Below are positions 23,389-25,519 of a stretch of 25,519 nucleotides of DNA, in pieces. The stretch comes from CAZHRJ01 sp964534765. Lineage in GTDB: Bacteria; Lindowbacteria; 2-12-FULL-62-27. Numbering within the stretch: position 1 is the stretch's first letter; every line of letters begins with the position of its first letter. The stretch is taken from positions 1-25,519 of the forward strand of contig CAZHRJ010000030.1 in assembly GCA_964534765.1 (NCBI GenBank). Direction: 5' to 3'. Both the position numbers and the translations under genes were made by a program. The notes under the pieces were generated by a model, which made no database searches, had not been told where the DNA came from, and saw nothing but the letters and a program-made list of their open reading frames with translations.

Positions 23389-23416
23389 TTGATGCATCCG
23401 CCGGCCTGTTGATACT
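23389..23416 (+). promoter_or_regulatory. Possible promoter of the SWIM-SNF2 gene
   Basis: TTGATG at 23389-23394 and GATACT at 23411-23416, 16 bases apart, each match four of six consensus positions. The -10 ends 12 bases before the ATG and no ribosome binding site is visible, the same arrangement as at the ATP-grasp gene. Confidence 0.38.
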
Positions 23417-23428
23417 GTGACTCGCATC

Positions 23429-25519
23429 ATGTCGATCAAAACGGAGCTGTCGCCGGTGTTCTCCGCCCAGATTCGTCAGCGCGGAGAGGCTTATTTTCGC
23501 GCGGGGGCGGTAAAGAAAATATCGATGGAGGATGACGGTCTCGCGGCGACGGTGCAGGGTTCCAAACCGTATCATGTGGAGATCGATGAGACCGAAGGAG
23601 AGATCGACGCCTACTGCAACTGTCCGTATGACCTTAATCACAGCGGTCTTTGCAAACACATCTGGGCCGTCATCTGCGCGTTGGATTCGTCCGCGTACGG
23701 CTCGCCTGTTGTAGAGAAGTTGTCAAAGCGGGCCGCGTGGGCCGATTTCGATTCCGAACAGGACGACGATACGTTTGAAGATGATGACGACGTCGTTGTG
23801 GAATCGGCGGGGCCGGCGCGGAGAGGTCGCAGGGCGGCGGCGCCGTCGTGGCGGCGGATTACCGAGGATATCCGGCGCGCGCATCACGAACAGACTACCA
23901 CCAAAACAAACACATGGCCCCCGGGACGGCAGATCATCTATATCCTTTCAGCGGACCGCGACGGCAGGCAGTCCGGTATTTCCGTCGAGATCGCCTATCG
24001 CGAAAAAAAGCGGGATGGAGACTGGTCCAAACCGCAGTCCCGCCGGCTGAATCGCGATTGGATCCGGTTTTTCGACGATGCGCATGACCGGGAAATCGTC
24101 GCGGGACTGATCGGCTCCGTCGATTCTTCCTCCGGATTCAACAGCGGCTGGAGGTACGGCAGCTATGGCGACGTGCGGCCGCAATTCGGATTATCCGCCT
24201 TTCAACAGAAACTCTGGATCCCAAAAATGGCCGCGACGGGCCGGCTTTTTTTTCGTCAGGATCAAGATGATTTTCAGCCGTGCGCATGGGACGACGGCGG
24301 GACATGGACATTTCATCTTAAAGTGGACCGCGGGCATCGGGTCAGCGCCTCCGGCGCCCCAAGTGCCGGCGTCTCCGACGCCGGCTCGGAAGAACTCAAG
24401 GTGACGGGCGAGTTGGCGCGCCGGCAGATCGTTCTGCCTCTGACGGACTCCATGACGGCCACGGCCGGAGGGTTTTTGTTTTCCTGCTCTGGTGTGGCGG
24501 CGTTCGAGCCGGAGAATGCCCTGCCGTGGATTGACGCGCTTCGATCGACCGGCGGAATCATGGGCGTTCCCGCCGCCGATGCCGACGCATTCATGCAGTC
24601 GCTTCTGGAATCTCCGATCGCGCCGCCTCTGCATCTGCCGGCCCAATTGAAATACGAAGAGGTCATCGGAACGTTCCGGCCATGCGCGTTCATTCGCAAG
24701 CCTGGTTCCCGGCGATATCGGTGGCAGCAATCCACGGCGTTTCGGGTGGACGTGGAATTCGATTACGACGGCCGGAATCTTGACATCCCTGTCGATTCCG
24801 GCACTGGGACATCCCTGTCCGGCGGCCGGCGCGTCACTCCGGTTGATCCGGCGCGCGGATTTGTCCGGCCCGGAACCCGGACGTGCGTGCTTCGCGACCG
24901 CGCCGCGGAAGAGCGGTGCATGGAACGAATCCGCCAGCTGGGCGCCCTGTGGCGGGTCGATCACTACGGAGATGATCCCCGTTTCGAGGTCGCCGCCAGG
25001 CACATTCAGAGTTTCATCGGCGAACTGATCCGTGAAAACTGGGTGATCGAGGCGGAAGGCAAGCCTTACCGGAATGCCGGGACATTCGCCCTGAGCGTTC
25101 ATTCGGGGATTGACTGGTTTGAACTGCAGGGCAAGTTTGATTTCGAGGGCCAAAGCGCGGGCATTGCGGCCGTTCTGGAGGCAATCCGCAACAAGGACAA
25201 TCGAGTCGTGCTCAGCGACGGAAGTGTCGGTGTCCTGCCGGATGCGTGGCTGAAGCGGCTCGGGCCTCTGGCCTTGATGGGAACGGATCGGCGCGGGCAA
25301 ATCCAATTCAAGCATTCCCAAGCCGCTCTGCTCGACGCCCTCCTGGCGGCTCATCCGGAAGCGTCCACCGACCGGAACTTCGATCTTGTACGGCGCGAGT
25401 TATCCGGCTTTGGCGGCGTCAAACCCATGGATGCCCCGGCGGCGTTTCGAGGAAAACTTCGAGTCTATCAGAAAGACGCGCTGGGCTGGTTTGCGTTCCT
25501 GCGGAAGTTCGGATTCGGC
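23429..25519 (+). CDS. SNF2-family helicase with N-terminal SWIM zinc finger, 3' end cut
   Basis: The frame runs open for 697 codons to the window edge. A SWIM zinc finger lies at residues 63-77: YCNCPYDLNHSGLCKHIW, with Cys63, Cys65, Cys75 and His77. A very acidic linker (EDDDDVV and nearby Asp) and a long family-typical middle region without strong motifs follow. The last visible residues, RGKLRVYQKDALGWFAFLRK then FGFG, are the Q-motif entry to the SNF2 ATPase domain, so the motor lies just outside. Such proteins are double-stranded DNA translocases, often linked to repair or chromosome access. ATG 23429 is the first start after an upstream terminator-like hairpin. Confidence 0.9.
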   Translation, partial: MSIKTELSPVFSAQIRQRGEAYFRAGAVKKISMEDDGLAATVQGSKPYHVEIDETEGEIDAYCNCPYDLNHSGLCKHIWAVICALDSSAYGSPVVEKLSKRAAWADFDSEQDDDTFEDDDDVVVESAGPARRGRRAAAPSWRRITEDIRRAHHEQTTTKTNTWPPGRQIIYILSADRDGRQSGISVEIAYREKKRDGDWSKPQSRRLNRDWIRFFDDAHDREIVAGLIGSVDSSSGFNSGWRYGSYGDVRPQFGLSAFQQKLWIPKMAATGRLFFRQDQDDFQPCAWDDGGTWTFHLKVDRGHRVSASGAPSAGVSDAGSEELKVTGELARRQIVLPLTDSMTATAGGFLFSCSGVAAFEPENALPWIDALRSTGGIMGVPAADADAFMQSLLESPIAPPLHLPAQLKYEEVIGTFRPCAFIRKPGSRRYRWQQSTAFRVDVEFDYDGRNLDIPVDSGTGTSLSGGRRVTPVDPARGFVRPGTRTCVLRDRAAEERCMERIRQLGALWRVDHYGDDPRFEVAARHIQSFIGELIRENWVIEAEGKPYRNAGTFALSVHSGIDWFELQGKFDFEGQSAGIAAVLEAIRNKDNRVVLSDGSVGVLPDAWLKRLGPLALMGTDRRGQIQFKHSQAALLDALLAAHPEASTDRNFDLVRRELSGFGGVKPMDAPAAFRGKLRVYQKDALGWFAFLRKFGFG

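Noticed and set aside
24191..25354. 387-codon minus-strand ORF near the right edge
   Set aside because: It lies opposite the SWIM-SNF2 gene, whose zinc finger and Q-motif are clear.

Overview
The window comes from an unplaced bacterium of roughly 60% G+C (judged by eye). Its coding sequence is rich in CCGG and GGCC. Several features suggest a Gram-negative-type (diderm) cell: a MurE with the meso-diaminopimelate motif DNPR, and an ftsA-ftsQ-ddl-murB-murC-ftsW-murD-mraY-murE-ftsL-rsmH-mraZ gene order like that of Nitrospirota or Desulfobacterota-type genomes. This placement is an inference; no rRNA or tRNA gene was seen to anchor it.

Positions 1-12350, all minus strand, hold a division and cell wall (dcw) cluster. 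It is read from a promoter with three MraZ-type boxes in front of mraZ, then a possible 39-residue ORF, rsmH, ftsL, murE, mraY, murD, ftsW, murC, murB, ddl, ftsQ and the start of ftsA. Most junctions are 1-8 base overlaps; murB and ddl overlap by 140 bases. The usual ftsI, murF and murG are not at their normal places, and the junctions are closed. Together the genes make UDP-MurNAc-tripeptide precursors, D-Ala-D-Ala and lipid I, and build the divisome.

Positions 12402-16031, also minus, form a compact four-gene operon with overlapping stops and starts. It encodes an alpha/alpha-barrel-like protein, a 55-residue membrane protein, a secreted protein whose C-terminal half is a family 5 solute-binding domain, and a divergent HU-like protein. 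Divergently, at 16148-19742 on the plus strand, lie a 504-residue ATP-grasp enzyme and a 690-residue protein carrying two separate serine hydrolase domains. No known pathway matches this set.

Positions 19743-23428 are an accessory, decaying region. It contains a 124-base imperfect palindrome, a secreted helical-repeat protein whose tail seems to be cut at a 9-base tandem repeat, a small exported protein, a start-less fragment with foreign codon use, and a GxxExxY (PD-(D/E)XK-like) gene. That gene is enclosed by two nested sets of inverted repeats and an 11-base direct repeat. A transposase with a large internal deletion follows. From 23429 to the right edge runs the 5' part of a SWIM-SNF2 helicase gene.
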